Notes under the pieces: generated by a model
The model's input: the letters and a program-made list of their open reading frames with translations, nothing else
The model's database searches: none
Told to the model about the DNA's origin: nothing
Assembly: GCA_016194635.1 (NCBI GenBank)
Contig: JACQBC010000032.1
Coordinates: 62,001 to 126,000, forward strand
DNA: 64,000 nt
Direction of reading: 5' to 3'
Source: Gammaproteobacteria bacterium
Lineage (GTDB): Bacteria > Pseudomonadota > Gammaproteobacteria > UBA6429 > Thiohalophilaceae
Position numbers and translations under genes: made by a program
In this document: positions 41,421 to 50,767 of the stretch, one piece after another
Numbering within the stretch: the stretch's first letter is position 1
Layout: each line of letters opens with the position of its first letter

Positions 41421-41448
41421 CCAAAAGGCGGTGTAGACCGCCTTTTGG
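41421..41448 (-). terminator. Terminator between mshA and mshC (minus strand)
   Basis: CCAAAAGGCGGT pairs perfectly with ACCGCCTTTTGG across a four-base loop. On the minus strand the stem is followed by TTTTTAG, making a Rho-independent terminator right after the major pilin gene. Partial read-through would set the ratio of major to minor pilins, as known in other pilus operons. Confidence 0.85.
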
Positions 41449-41468
41449 TGTAGCCTGCTACTTCGTGT

Positions 41469-41936
41469 TTAACAGGTGAGAACACCCGCAACACCGATGA
41501 TCACGGGGTCTGGGGCGCCATTCGGGGTGTACACAACTTGACAGGTTGAGCTACCACCTTGCGGCGTGTAGGTTACGGCATCGGTAACCGCAGCGCAGGT
41601 TGCCGCAACCGTAAAGCCATCGGGATTAGGCATCGCAACAGACATACCTGCACAGGTGGGTCGACCACCCTGTCCTGTATTACCAGTTTCGGGTAATACT
41701 GCCACACTTGTGCCACTCATTAAAATTGTCGTCGCGGTTTTACTGCCATTCACAATATATTGCGACTGCGCCAGCGCCACCGCTGCACGCAAGCCACCCG
41801 CAACCCCTTGCACGCTAGCTTTGCGGGCATCGGTCGTCACGTCAATAAACTTCGGCAGGGCCACGGCGGCGAGTAATCCTAAGATCACGATCACCACCAC
41901 CAATTCAATTAATGTAAAACCACGTTGTGTGTGCAT
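41469..41936 (-). CDS. mshA: MshA-like major pilin
   Basis: The 155-residue pilin has the shortest leader of the cluster (MHTQRG), then FTLIELVVVIVILGLLAAVA with Glu5 and PKFIDVTTDARKASVQGVAG. The latter is the exact pattern of MshA/MshB pilins. The C-terminal Cys residues (PTCAG, ATCAAV, SSTCQVVY, GVLTC) form the disulfide region. It is followed by a terminator hairpin, as expected for the most abundant subunit. The start lies four bases from the end of the upstream prepilin gene. Confidence 0.88.
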   Translation of the reverse strand: MHTQRGFTLIELVVVIVILGLLAAVALPKFIDVTTDARKASVQGVAGGLRAAVALAQSQYIVNGSKTATTILMSGTSVAVLPETGNTGQGGRPTCAGMSVAMPNPDGFTVAATCAAVTDAVTYTPQGGSSTCQVVYTPNGAPDPVIIGVAGVLTC

Positions 41937-41939
41937 AAC

Positions 41940-42530
41940 TTACCTCGTTGATACTCTATTCGTGTGGGTATTGGCAGCGGGAGGTGTCTGGCTTATCCAG
42001 GTAACGACATGACTGCTGCTTAAGCGCAGTCCCGTCAGCGTGTCACCCGCGTCAAACCGGCCATTGCGGTTATTATCGTCATATACCGGCATTAACTTGA
42101 ATTCTACTTGGGCCGGGTCGGTGTCCGTGGGGCTTAAAAGCTCGGTGTGTTCAACTTTATAGATCAATGATTTAGTGTCGGTACGGAAATACCAACTGCC
42201 CCCCGGTACGGCGCTGGGGGGTTGGGGAAAGACCCCCAGATACGTATTCGGAGTTTGTGCCAAGAGCTGGATGGGGTTGCTACCGACGTAGCGTTTAAGC
42301 CCGGCAATGTCACCACGAGCGATGTGGGCGGCGATGGTCATGCCGATCGCGCTTTGCAGATTACCGACGGTCTGGACCACCACGGCGCGTTCGGCGCTGA
42401 TTTGCAGTTTCCACAAATTATCAAACGCGAAATACAGCAGGGTGCTGATGATGACGATCACCACCACCAGTTCTAAATAGGTAAACCCCTTCGTTTTTCG
42501 CCGCACTACACGTATTCGTGCAGACTTCAT
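41940..42530 (-). CDS. GspG-like/MshF-position prepilin
   Basis: The 196-residue protein occupies the place of mshF in MSHA loci. It has a basic leader (MKSARIRVVRRKTKG) and the helix FTYLELVVVIVIISTLLYFA with Glu5, but the globular part (GSWYFRTDTKSLIYKVEHTE, then VYDDNNRNGRFDAGD) looks more like a large pseudopilin. The ATG overlaps the mshG stop as ATGA. A longer frame nine codons upstream is not supported. It lacks the Cys pair of the other pilins. Confidence 0.75.
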   Translation of the reverse strand: MKSARIRVVRRKTKGFTYLELVVVIVIISTLLYFAFDNLWKLQISAERAVVVQTVGNLQSAIGMTIAAHIARGDIAGLKRYVGSNPIQLLAQTPNTYLGVFPQPPSAVPGGSWYFRTDTKSLIYKVEHTELLSPTDTDPAQVEFKLMPVYDDNNRNGRFDAGDTLTGLRLSSSHVVTWISQTPPAANTHTNRVSTR

Positions 42531-43762
42531 TTGCGGATCACGCTGGTTAATTCCCACATGGGCAGGAATACACCGAGGGCCAGAATCAAGACCATCGCGC
42601 CGACGATCACAATCAGGATCGGCTCGATCGCACTGCTGAGGTTCTTGAGTTTGTATTCAACCTCGCGATCGTAGTACAGCGCCACGTTTTGCAACATATC
42701 GTCCACCAGCCCGGTTTCTTCGCCGACGCTGAGCATTTGCAAGGTTAGGGGGGTAAACATCTCGGTGTTGGCGGCGGTGCGGGTGAGGGTGTCGCCGCGT
42801 TCAATCCCAGTACGCATTAGACGGATTTTTTCACCGACATAGGCATTGTCGACCGCGTGTGACACCACCGCTAGACCTTGTAACAAGGGCACGCCGCTGC
42901 GCAAGGTCAGCGCAAAAGAGGTCGCGAAACGCGCTAGCAAGGCCTCGTACAGGATCACCCCGATGATCGGGATCTTGAGTTTCATCCGGTCCCAGCGCAA
43001 GCGTCCGGGCTCGGTGGCCAGGTAACGGCGCAGCCCATAGACCGCGGCGGCGATGCCCACTAACAACAAGGGCCAGTAATGCTGCATGAACAGCGAGCTG
43101 CCGATCAACATCTTGGTTTGCCAGGGTAATTCGGTGTGGAATTTTTCAAAGATTTTAGCGAAGGTCGGCATCACCCATAAATTGATCACCGTGATGGCAA
43201 CCACGATCGCGCCCATCACGATAGCGGGGTAACGCATCGCCTGTTTGATGCGATCGCGGGTGTCTTTCTCACGATCTAGATATTGCGACAATTTTAATAA
43301 TGATCCGTCCAGGTCCCCGGAGCGTTCACCGACTTGCACCATGCTGACAAACAGGTTATTAAACACACTGGGGTATTTCGCCAAGGCGGTGGCCAGGTCG
43401 CGGCCGCTTTCTAATTGCGTCGCCACTTCGCGCAACACCGTGCCGAAGTGCGGATTGCGCACGTTGTCGGCCAGGCCGTGAAACGAACGCACGATCGCCA
43501 CCCCGGCCTTGAGCAGGGTGTGTAATTGACGGCTGAAAAAAATCAGATCATCAATACCAGGGCGTTTTTGCGACAAGCGTTGATTAAGTTGCCGCAAATA
43601 GTGCTGCAGTGAGAGGCTGGCGGCAGGACCGCTACTGATTTCAATCGGTGTGATGCCCTTGCTGAGTAATTGGCTGGCGACGGCCTGCGCGTTAGCGCCT
43701 TCCATAACACCTTGCAGCGCCTCACCGCGGAGGGTCCGGGCCGTGTAGGTAAATTGCGGCAT
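42527..43762 (-). CDS. mshG: MshG inner-membrane platform protein (GspF/PilC family)
   Basis: The 411 residues have two tandem GspF domains. PQFTYTARTLRGEALQGVME opens the protein, and LIFFSRQLHTLLKAGVAIVR and MVQVGERSGDLDGSLLKLSQ mark the first domain. MLSVGEETGLVDDMLQNVAL marks the second. Three membrane helices follow the usual positions (VMGAIVVAITVINLWVMP, YWPLLLVGIAAAVYGL, ILIVIVGAMVLILALGVFLP). It forms the assembly platform on which the MshE ATPase acts. It starts 12 bases after mshE. Confidence 0.93.
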   Translation of the reverse strand: MPQFTYTARTLRGEALQGVMEGANAQAVASQLLSKGITPIEISSGPAASLSLQHYLRQLNQRLSQKRPGIDDLIFFSRQLHTLLKAGVAIVRSFHGLADNVRNPHFGTVLREVATQLESGRDLATALAKYPSVFNNLFVSMVQVGERSGDLDGSLLKLSQYLDREKDTRDRIKQAMRYPAIVMGAIVVAITVINLWVMPTFAKIFEKFHTELPWQTKMLIGSSLFMQHYWPLLLVGIAAAVYGLRRYLATEPGRLRWDRMKLKIPIIGVILYEALLARFATSFALTLRSGVPLLQGLAVVSHAVDNAYVGEKIRLMRTGIERGDTLTRTAANTEMFTPLTLQMLSVGEETGLVDDMLQNVALYYDREVEYKLKNLSSAIEPILIVIVGAMVLILALGVFLPMWELTSVIRK

Positions 43763-43774
43763 CAGCGTTGTTCC

Positions 43775-45526
43775 TTAGGTGGGCGGTGCAGTCGTGGGGG
43801 TGTCGTTGAGCTCTTCGAGCGAACCGGCGACGCGGATCACCTCGGCGATCGAGGTCTGACCCTTGATGGCATAATCCAGCGCGTGTTGCGCGAAGGAGCG
43901 GAACCCGGCACTGTTGCGCGCCAGACGGCTGAAGGCGCTGGCATCGGAACGGCGCAGCGCGTCGGTGAGTTGATCGTCGAATTCTAAAAATTCAAACACG
44001 CCGAAACGGCCGTGGTAACCGGTATTATTGCACTGCGCGCAGCCGCCGCCGATGTGGAAGGTCGTGTTGTGCAACGCCTCGCCGCCCATCATCCGCAACC
44101 AGGCGCTGTCCTGCGCTTCGGGGGCGTACACTTCACGGCAACTGTCGCAGATCTTGCGCACCAGCCGTTGCGCCACCACCGCGCGTAACGCCGTGGCCAC
44201 CAAATAGCCTTCCGCGCCCATGTCCAATAAACGGTGCACGGTGGAGATCGAATCGTTGGTATGTAACGTCGATAACACCAGGTGACCGGTCATGGCGGCG
44301 CGCAAGCCGATCTCGGCGGTTTCTTTGTCGCGCATTTCACCTATTAATACGATGTCGGGGTCTTGGCGCAGTGCCGAGCGCAACACCCCGGCGAAACTCA
44401 AGCCGATCTTAGCGTTGACTTGCACTTGGTTGATGCGCGGTAGGCGGTATTCGACCGGATCTTCGATGGTGATGATCTTGGTGGTCGGATGGTTGAGTTC
44501 ACTGAGCGCGGAGTAGAGGGTGGTGGTTTTACCGCTGCCGGTGGGGCCGGTGACCAATACCATGCCGTGCGGGCGATGGATATTGCGCCGGAACCGTTCC
44601 AGGATATGCGGCGTCATGCCCAGGTGTTGCAGGTCGAGCATGTTGCCGGATTGATCCAGCAAGCGCATTACCACCGACTCCCCGGCCTGGATCGGCATGG
44701 TCGACAGCCGCACGTCGATACTGCGATCGCGCACCCGGATATTGAAACGACCGTCTTGCGGGATGCGTTTCTCGGCGATGTTCAAACCGCCCATGAGTTT
44801 TAAACGCGACACCAGGGCCGGCGCGATGCGTTTTTCCTTCATGATCTGCTCTTGTAATACGCCGTCGACGCGTTGACGGATGCGTAACACCGCGTCGTCG
44901 GGTTCGATATGAATGTCCGACGCCCCGATCTGCACCGCGTCTTCAAAGATCGATTGCAATAATTTGACCACCGGGGCATTGGTAACGTCTTCGCTTTGGA
45001 CCAATTGCTCCAGATCGAAATCGGTGCCGGATAACTCGCTTTGTAACTCTTCGGCCAGCTCGGTGATTTCGTTATTGCGCCGGTACATCATGTCGATGGT
45101 GGCGATCACATCGGCCTCGCGGACCACGGCGAGGTGTAATGGACGTTTGAGTAAGCGCGCTAATTCATCGTAGGCAAAGATATCGGTGGCATCGGCCATG
45201 CCGATCAACAGACTGCGGTCGGTATTTTCCTTCAGCGCCAGCACCCGGTAACGGCGCGCCAGCATCTCCGGGATCAGCTTGACGGTGGTATCGTCGAATT
45301 GATAACGCTTGAGATTAATGTACGGTACCTGCAATTGCCGTGAGAGCAATTCCAGTACCTGGTCTTCCTTGACGAAGCCCTGGTCGATCAGTACTCGCCC
45401 TAGTTTGTGTCCGGTTTTTTTCTGTTCGCCGAGCGCCTGTTGCAATTGCAGATCGGTTAACAAACCCTGTTCGACCAGCAGGTCGCCCAGGCGGATTTTT
45501 TTACGTGCGCTGGCAGGTTGGTTCAT
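43775..45526 (-). CDS. mshE: MshE assembly ATPase with tandem c-di-GMP-binding MshEN motif
   Basis: The 583-residue pilus extension ATPase has Walker A GPTGSGKTTTLYSAL, an Asp box (TIEDPVEYRLPRINQVQV), Walker B VLIGEMRDKETAEIG, a His box (TGHLVLSTLHTNDS) and the zinc tetracysteine (CDSCREVY and CAQCNNTGYHG). At the N-terminus, residues 12-35 (RLGDLLVEQGLLTDLQLQQA and four more) and 41-64 (KLGRVLIDQGFVKEDQVLEL and four more) are two 24-residue MshEN motifs with a five-residue spacer. This exact arrangement binds c-di-GMP in Vibrio MshE. Pilus assembly is therefore expected to depend on c-di-GMP. The gene leads the operon. Confidence 0.95.
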   Translation of the reverse strand: MNQPASARKKIRLGDLLVEQGLLTDLQLQQALGEQKKTGHKLGRVLIDQGFVKEDQVLELLSRQLQVPYINLKRYQFDDTTVKLIPEMLARRYRVLALKENTDRSLLIGMADATDIFAYDELARLLKRPLHLAVVREADVIATIDMMYRRNNEITELAEELQSELSGTDFDLEQLVQSEDVTNAPVVKLLQSIFEDAVQIGASDIHIEPDDAVLRIRQRVDGVLQEQIMKEKRIAPALVSRLKLMGGLNIAEKRIPQDGRFNIRVRDRSIDVRLSTMPIQAGESVVMRLLDQSGNMLDLQHLGMTPHILERFRRNIHRPHGMVLVTGPTGSGKTTTLYSALSELNHPTTKIITIEDPVEYRLPRINQVQVNAKIGLSFAGVLRSALRQDPDIVLIGEMRDKETAEIGLRAAMTGHLVLSTLHTNDSISTVHRLLDMGAEGYLVATALRAVVAQRLVRKICDSCREVYAPEAQDSAWLRMMGGEALHNTTFHIGGGCAQCNNTGYHGRFGVFEFLEFDDQLTDALRRSDASAFSRLARNSAGFRSFAQHALDYAIKGQTSIAEVIRVAGSLEELNDTPTTAPPT

Positions 45527-45757
45527 GGGCGGATCCGCGGCAAAATGACGAGTATTGGGAGGGTATCGGCGGGCGCAAAGATCGGCTTGAGGCTGGGAGA
45601 GGGCAACCGCGCAAGTCCCCGGCGAATTCCCCTATAATTAACTAGTAAAATAAGCACTTGATAGTATGATTAAACAACGGGGCTGTGCCGCACGCCGCCG
45701 CGGCGAGTAAACAAGCCTGTAGCACCAAATAAATTATAAAGGGTGGGTGTAATTGTG
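45527..45757. promoter_or_regulatory. Divergent promoter region between mshE and the GGDEF-EAL gene
   Basis: The 230 bases between the two divergent genes hold the promoters of both. TATAAT at 45633-45638 is a perfect sigma-70 -10 box on the plus strand, but its -35 region is weak. AAAGGG at 45738-45743 is the likely ribosome site of the GGDEF-EAL gene. The region between 45640 and 45700 is AT-rich. Confidence 0.5.
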
Positions 45758-48700
45758 ATGATCAGGTATGACGGTTTGCAGCGGTTGACGGCGTATTGGC
45801 AGCGATGGACTAAACCCGTGGTACCGATCCCCGATCCGGTTAGCGGGCACCCGCTGCGGTTATTACTGCAGGTGTTGCTGATTTTAATACTGCTGGGTGG
45901 GGGTTTGGCGCTGCTGTTAGCCGTTGCGGCGCCACGATTTAATTTGGAATTGATAGCGGTGCTGGTGGCGGAGTCGACCCTGGGGCTGGCGTACTGGGTG
46001 GGCCGGCGGGGTTATCAGGGATTCGCGGCGTTGTTGTTGTGCATGTTGCCCACCCTTGGCAGTGTAAACGCCTATTTGGCGGGCGATGTTACCGCGCTGA
46101 TCTTTTTGATCATTGGTATCATGTTAGGCGGGGCGTTTTTATCGTTTCAAACCACGGCCTTGTTGGCCTTGATAAATATCACGCTGGCCGCGGGATTATC
46201 AGCAAACTTTCCGCGCCCACAACTCCACCTATCCACCACCACCTTGTTGGTATTCGTGGTGAGTTTTTCGGTGTTGCGGCTAGTACTGATGCGCCATCGC
46301 GATTACATCGTCGCATTGCAACAGGATCGGCTGGCCAAGAGTGAGGAAAGTTTACGTGCCCTGGCGGAAAACGCCACCGAAGGTATCTTAGTCAACGCCG
46401 CGGGCAAACATGTGTTCGCCAATCACTATCTGGAGTTATTGCTGGGGTACGAGCGTAATGCGCTAATCGGCACGGATCTGCATGACGTGGTCCACTCCAG
46501 TGAAGTCCAAAAGTTGGAAAAGTTGTTTGTCCGCTGTGGCGATACCGAGATATTACCAGTACAGTACGACACGGTGTTTAAAAACAAGCAGGCGGCGTCG
46601 GTGGCGGTGGAGATCAACGCCGCGCGCACGCTCTGGCAGGGTGAGCCGGCGGTCATGATCCTGGTGCGCGATATTCGTAACCGTTTGCAGCGCGACCACG
46701 CGCTGCGTGAATCCGAGTTGCGGCTGCGATCGATCACGGAAAATTCATCGGATTTTATCCTGTTAACTGATCGCAATGGACGGATCCAGTTTATTAATCG
46801 GGTATTACACGGAATGGCCTATGCCGACGTGATCGGCAAGACGATTTTTGATTTCAACGCGGCTGATGCCAACCAAATTATCCGTGCCGCGGTAGACAAA
46901 GTGCTACAAACGGGCGAACCCACGCGTTATGAGACCTCGATACAACATCCAGGCACGGGCGAAACCGTATGGTTTGAAACCAACATCAGTCCGATCAAAC
47001 ACCACGTGCAGGTAACGGGCTTGGTGCTGACGGCGCGCGATGTCACCAGCCGTATCAGTGCGGAACAATCGATACTTGAAACCGCGCATGAGCTGGGTTC
47101 GATCTTGAGCAACATGCAAGATACCTATTATCGATCGGACCTTGATGGGTGTTTAATTCGTATTTCCAATTCGGTGGAACGGTTATTGGGTTATAGCCCA
47201 AAAGAGCTGTACGGGAAAAAAATTGCCGAGTTGTATTACGAACCCAACGAGCGCGAGCATTTCTTGCGGACGCTGGACCAATCCGGCGGGGAGATGATGA
47301 ATTTTGAAACCCGGTTGCGGCATAAAGACGGCTCGATGGTCTGGGTATCGACCAATTCGCGTCACTACACCAACACCCACGGTGAGGTCGCGGGGGTGGA
47401 GGGTACCGTGCGCAATGTCACCGAACGCAAACTCACCGAGGAAAAAATGCGCACCCTCTCCAGCGCGCTAGAGCAAACCGCCGACCTGGTGATGATTGCC
47501 GATCGACAGGGAATGATTACCTATGTCAATTCCGCGTTTGAACGGGTCACGGGTTATGCCAGCCACAACGCCGTCGGCAAACCGACCAACCTATTACGCT
47601 CGGGCAAACACGGGGCGGAGTTTTATAAACGTTTGTGGGAGACGATCTTGGCCGGGGAAGCCTTCAGCGATGTGTTAGTCAATCGCCGGTTTGACGGGGT
47701 GTTGTATTACGAAGAAAAGACCATCACCCCGATCCGCGATGCGCAGGGGGCGATCACCCATTTTGTTTCCACTGGCAAGGATATTACCGAGCGCATGCAT
47801 ACCCAAGAGCGGTTGCGTTTCATGGCGCACCACGACGCCTTGACTGAATTACCCAACCGGGTGTTATTTCTGGATCGCCTCAAACAAGCGATCGCGCGGG
47901 CCCGCTGGCATGAACGCAAGGTCGCTGTGATGTTCATGGATTTGGACCGCTTTAAAAATATTAACGATACCCTCGGCCACAATATTGGTGACCAACTGTT
48001 GATTAGACTAACCCAACGCCTGGCGGGAAGCGTCCGCACCGGGGATACGGTGGCGCGTTTTGGCGGGGATGAATTCGCAATTTTATTGGATGATGTCGCC
48101 ACCGAACAAGACGTTACCCTGGTGGCGAAAAAAATCTTGTCTAAACTCGCGCCGGTATTTGAAATTGAGCAGCGCGAATTATTCATCACCGCCAGTATCG
48201 GGATCAGTATTTTTCCCGCCGATGGCGACGATTCCGAGGCCTTATTACGTAACGCCGATGTGGCGATGTACCGCGCCAAGGATATGGGCAGGAATAATTA
48301 TCAGTTTTATTCCAGCGAGATGAGCGCGCGCGCCTTTGAACGCTTAACCCTGGAGAACGCCTTGCGTTACGCCCTGCACCGACAAGAGTTTTTTCTCCTG
48401 TACCAGCCGCAGGTTGACGCCCGTAGTGGGCAACTCATCGGTGTTGAGGCATTGTTGCGCTGGCAGCACCCGGAGCTGGGCATCGTGATGCCGTCAGATT
48501 TTGTTACCCTGTTGGAAGAAACCGGTCTCATCGTACCCGTAGGTGAATGGGTTATAAAACAAGCCTGTCAGCAGGCCCGGCTCTGGCAGCAACAGGGGAT
48601 TAAACTTAAGATGTCGGTTAACCTGTCGGGCCGGCAGTTTAATGACCCCGATTTTCTCGGTGCAGTGCAAACAATTCTAAGCGAAGCCCAGGTTAGTCCC

Positions 48701-49156
48701 GGCGCACTGGAATTTGAACTCACCGAGAGCCTGTTAATGCGCAATGCCAGCAATACCCTGCAAGCCTTGGATACGCTTAATACCCTGGGGGTGCAGCTCG
48801 CGATCGATGATTTTGGCACCGGTTACTCGTCGTTGAGTTATTTGCGGCGCTTTCCGATCACCACCTTGAAGGTGGATCGCTCCTTTGTACGGGATGTGAT
48901 TAAGGATCCGGACGACGCGGCGATCGCCACCGCCATCATCGTGATGGCACAGAGCTTGAATTTAAACGTGGTGGCCGAAGGGGTGGAGACCGAGGAACAA
49001 CTGAGTTTTCTGCAAAGCCTGGATTGTTACCATATACAGGGTTATTATTTTTCCCAGGCCGTTTCGGTCGAGCAAATCGCTACCCTGTATACCCAGGGGG
49101 TGCGTTACAGCAACATCCAGGCGGCGGATAACAAGGTTGCTTGGCTTGCCGACTAA
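45758..49156 (+). CDS. Membrane-bound multi-PAS GGDEF-EAL protein (c-di-GMP turnover)
   Basis: The protein has about 1132 residues. Several N-terminal membrane helices span ~45-170. About four PAS domains follow, starting near ALAENATEGILVNAAGKHV, SITENSSDFILLTDRNGRI, ILSNMQDTYYRSDLDGCL and TADLVMIADRQGMITYVNSA. The GGDEF domain (MFMDLDRFKNINDTLGH, then RTGDTVARFGGDEFAILL) has an intact active site and an RxxD inhibitory site. The EAL domain (GVEALLRWQHPELG, VNLSGRQF, FELTESLL, IDDFGTGYSSLSYL) also has its metal-binding residues. Both synthesis and hydrolysis are therefore possible. A GTG one codon before the ATG is an alternative start. It is encoded back-to-back with the c-di-GMP-regulated pilus ATPase. 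Confidence 0.92.
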   Translation: MIRYDGLQRLTAYWQRWTKPVVPIPDPVSGHPLRLLLQVLLILILLGGGLALLLAVAAPRFNLELIAVLVAESTLGLAYWVGRRGYQGFAALLLCMLPTLGSVNAYLAGDVTALIFLIIGIMLGGAFLSFQTTALLALINITLAAGLSANFPRPQLHLSTTTLLVFVVSFSVLRLVLMRHRDYIVALQQDRLAKSEESLRALAENATEGILVNAAGKHVFANHYLELLLGYERNALIGTDLHDVVHSSEVQKLEKLFVRCGDTEILPVQYDTVFKNKQAASVAVEINAARTLWQGEPAVMILVRDIRNRLQRDHALRESELRLRSITENSSDFILLTDRNGRIQFINRVLHGMAYADVIGKTIFDFNAADANQIIRAAVDKVLQTGEPTRYETSIQHPGTGETVWFETNISPIKHHVQVTGLVLTARDVTSRISAEQSILETAHELGSILSNMQDTYYRSDLDGCLIRISNSVERLLGYSPKELYGKKIAELYYEPNEREHFLRTLDQSGGEMMNFETRLRHKDGSMVWVSTNSRHYTNTHGEVAGVEGTVRNVTERKLTEEKMRTLSSALEQTADLVMIADRQGMITYVNSAFERVTGYASHNAVGKPTNLLRSGKHGAEFYKRLWETILAGEAFSDVLVNRRFDGVLYYEEKTITPIRDAQGAITHFVSTGKDITERMHTQERLRFMAHHDALTELPNRVLFLDRLKQAIARARWHERKVAVMFMDLDRFKNINDTLGHNIGDQLLIRLTQRLAGSVRTGDTVARFGGDEFAILLDDVATEQDVTLVAKKILSKLAPVFEIEQRELFITASIGISIFPADGDDSEALLRNADVAMYRAKDMGRNNYQFYSSEMSARAFERLTLENALRYALHRQEFFLLYQPQVDARSGQLIGVEALLRWQHPELGIVMPSDFVTLLEETGLIVPVGEWVIKQACQQARLWQQQGIKLKMSVNLSGRQFNDPDFLGAVQTILSEAQVSPGALEFELTESLLMRNASNTLQALDTLNTLGVQLAIDDFGTGYSSLSYLRRFPITTLKVDRSFVRDVIKDPDDAAIATAIIVMAQSLNLNVVAEGVETEEQLSFLQSLDCYHIQGYYFSQAVSVEQIATLYTQGVRYSNIQAADNKVAWLAD

Positions 49157-50109
49157 CCGCAAGGCGCGGCGCTGGCTTCGTGTAACTGTAAGCTGCCAAT
49201 CAATTCGCTGACGTTGGTTAACTTATGCCGCTGCAGATACTCCACAATCCCGGCATTGATGCTGGCGCAGACCAGCGGGTTGTAGAATAACGCCGTGCCG
49301 ATGCCGACGCCGCTGGCCCCGGCGATCAAAAATTCGATGGCGTCATTGGCAGTGGTGATTCCGCCCTGGCCAATGATGGGGACCTTGTAAGGTTTGCACA
49401 TTTGGTACACCTGGTGGGTTTTTAATAAGGCGATCGGCTTAATCGCCGGTCCGGATAAGCCGCCTTGGTTGTTGCCGATCACCGGGGTGCGCGCCTCAAT
49501 GTCGATGGCCATGCCGGTGAGGGTGTTGATCACCGCCAATCCATCCGTGCCGGCCTCGATGCAACGCCGCGCGTTGTGGGCGATGTCGGTTTGGTTGGGC
49601 GAGAGCTTGGTGATGATCGGTTTGTTGGTGGCTTTGCGGCAGACTTCGACCACCCGCGCCGACATCTCCGGATCATTGCCAAATTGTACCCCGCCTTGCT
49701 TGACGTTCGGACAGGAGATGTTGATCTCCAGCGCGTCAATGGGGGAGTTATCAAAGATCCGCGCTACTTGGTAATACTCTTCCACGGTGGAACCGGAAAG
49801 ATTGGCGATAAAGCGCGTCTCGGAAAAATCCAGGGTAGGCAGGATCTTGTCCACCACGTAACGCGCGCCGGGATTTTGCAGACCAATGGCATTGAGCATT
49901 CCGGCGGGAGTTTCAAACACACGGTGCGCAGGGTTTCCCAGACGTGGCTGCAAGGTGGTGCCTTTCAAACACACGGCACCGACCTCGTGGTGAGAGAACC
50001 CTGCCACGCGGGTATATTCTTCGCCAAAACCCACACACCCTGACAATAAAACCAAGGGAGTGGCAAAGTCCATGCCGCAAAAATCCAGGGTTAACGGGCC
50101 GGGGCTCAA
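49153..50109 (-). CDS. pyrD: Dihydroorotate dehydrogenase, class 1B catalytic type
   Basis: The 318-residue FMN barrel oxidises dihydroorotate to orotate in pyrimidine synthesis. FATPLVLLSGCVGFGEEY opens the domain. The catalytic Cys lies in EINISCPNVKQGGVQFG, the class 1B signature; class 2 enzymes, usual in gammaproteobacteria, have Ser and a membrane helix. IGQGGITTANDAIEFLIAGA is the FMN phosphate loop. No pyrK electron-transfer partner is next to it. The start is TTG directly after an in-frame stop, with no good ribosome site; an ATG 12 codons later would cut the first strand. The 3-prime end overlaps the convergent GGDEF-EAL gene by four bases. Confidence 0.85.
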   Translation of the reverse strand: MSPGPLTLDFCGMDFATPLVLLSGCVGFGEEYTRVAGFSHHEVGAVCLKGTTLQPRLGNPAHRVFETPAGMLNAIGLQNPGARYVVDKILPTLDFSETRFIANLSGSTVEEYYQVARIFDNSPIDALEINISCPNVKQGGVQFGNDPEMSARVVEVCRKATNKPIITKLSPNQTDIAHNARRCIEAGTDGLAVINTLTGMAIDIEARTPVIGNNQGGLSGPAIKPIALLKTHQVYQMCKPYKVPIIGQGGITTANDAIEFLIAGASGVGIGTALFYNPLVCASINAGIVEYLQRHKLTNVSELIGSLQLHEASAAPCG

Positions 50110-50298
50110 GGGGTCGATAGGTCAAACTCCGACTGCTAGCAATGTTTCCATCACGGGTGATTGGCGGGTTTGGATCATGGGTCATTGTTCACGGCTGTTA
50201 TCCGCGCGCTACGCTACAGACCCACAACCGCAAATAGCCGGCCAAGCGGAATTTCCGTAGTATATATGAATCGCGGGTCCGCTAATATCCGGGGGGTT

Positions 50299-50766
50299 AT
50301 GTTTCATATCGTGTTATACGAACCGGAAATTCCACCCAATACCGGTAATATTATTCGTTTATGCGCCAACACCGGCTGCCGACTGCATTTGATCGAGCCG
50401 CTGGGGTTTGAGCTCGACGATGTAAAACTCAAGCGCGCCGGGTTGGATTACCACGAGTACGCGCCGCTTCGTACCTACCCGAGCTGGGAGGCGTTTTTGC
50501 AGCAGATGGCCCCGGTGCGGCTGTTCGCTTTATCCACCCACGGCAAGACGCATTTTTATCAACACGCCTATCGCCGCGGGGATACGTTTTTATTTGGCCC
50601 TGAAACTCGCGGTTTGCCTAAAGCCCTGCGCGAGGCGCTGCCGGTGGATCAAGTAGTGCGTATCCCCTTGCAGCCGGAAAATCGCAGTTTAAACCTCTCC
50701 AATGCCGCGGCGATCGTGGTTTATGAGGCCTGGCGGCAGCAGGGGTTTGCAGGCGCGGTTAAGTAA
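50299..50766 (+). CDS. trmL: tRNA (cytidine(34)-2'-O)-methyltransferase TrmL
   Basis: The 155-residue SPOUT methyltransferase begins MFHIVLYEPEIPPNTGNIIR, exactly as TrmL proteins do. It contains the knot motifs FLFGPETRGLP and IPLQPENRSLNLSNAAAIV. It 2'-O-methylates position 34 of the leucine tRNAs with CmAA and cmnm5UmAA anticodons. The ATG has GGGGGG upstream. Its stop is one base from the convergent gpsA stop. Longer frames upstream are not conserved. Confidence 0.95.
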   Translation: MFHIVLYEPEIPPNTGNIIRLCANTGCRLHLIEPLGFELDDVKLKRAGLDYHEYAPLRTYPSWEAFLQQMAPVRLFALSTHGKTHFYQHAYRRGDTFLFGPETRGLPKALREALPVDQVVRIPLQPENRSLNLSNAAAIVVYEAWRQQGFAGAVK

Positions 50767-50767
50767 T

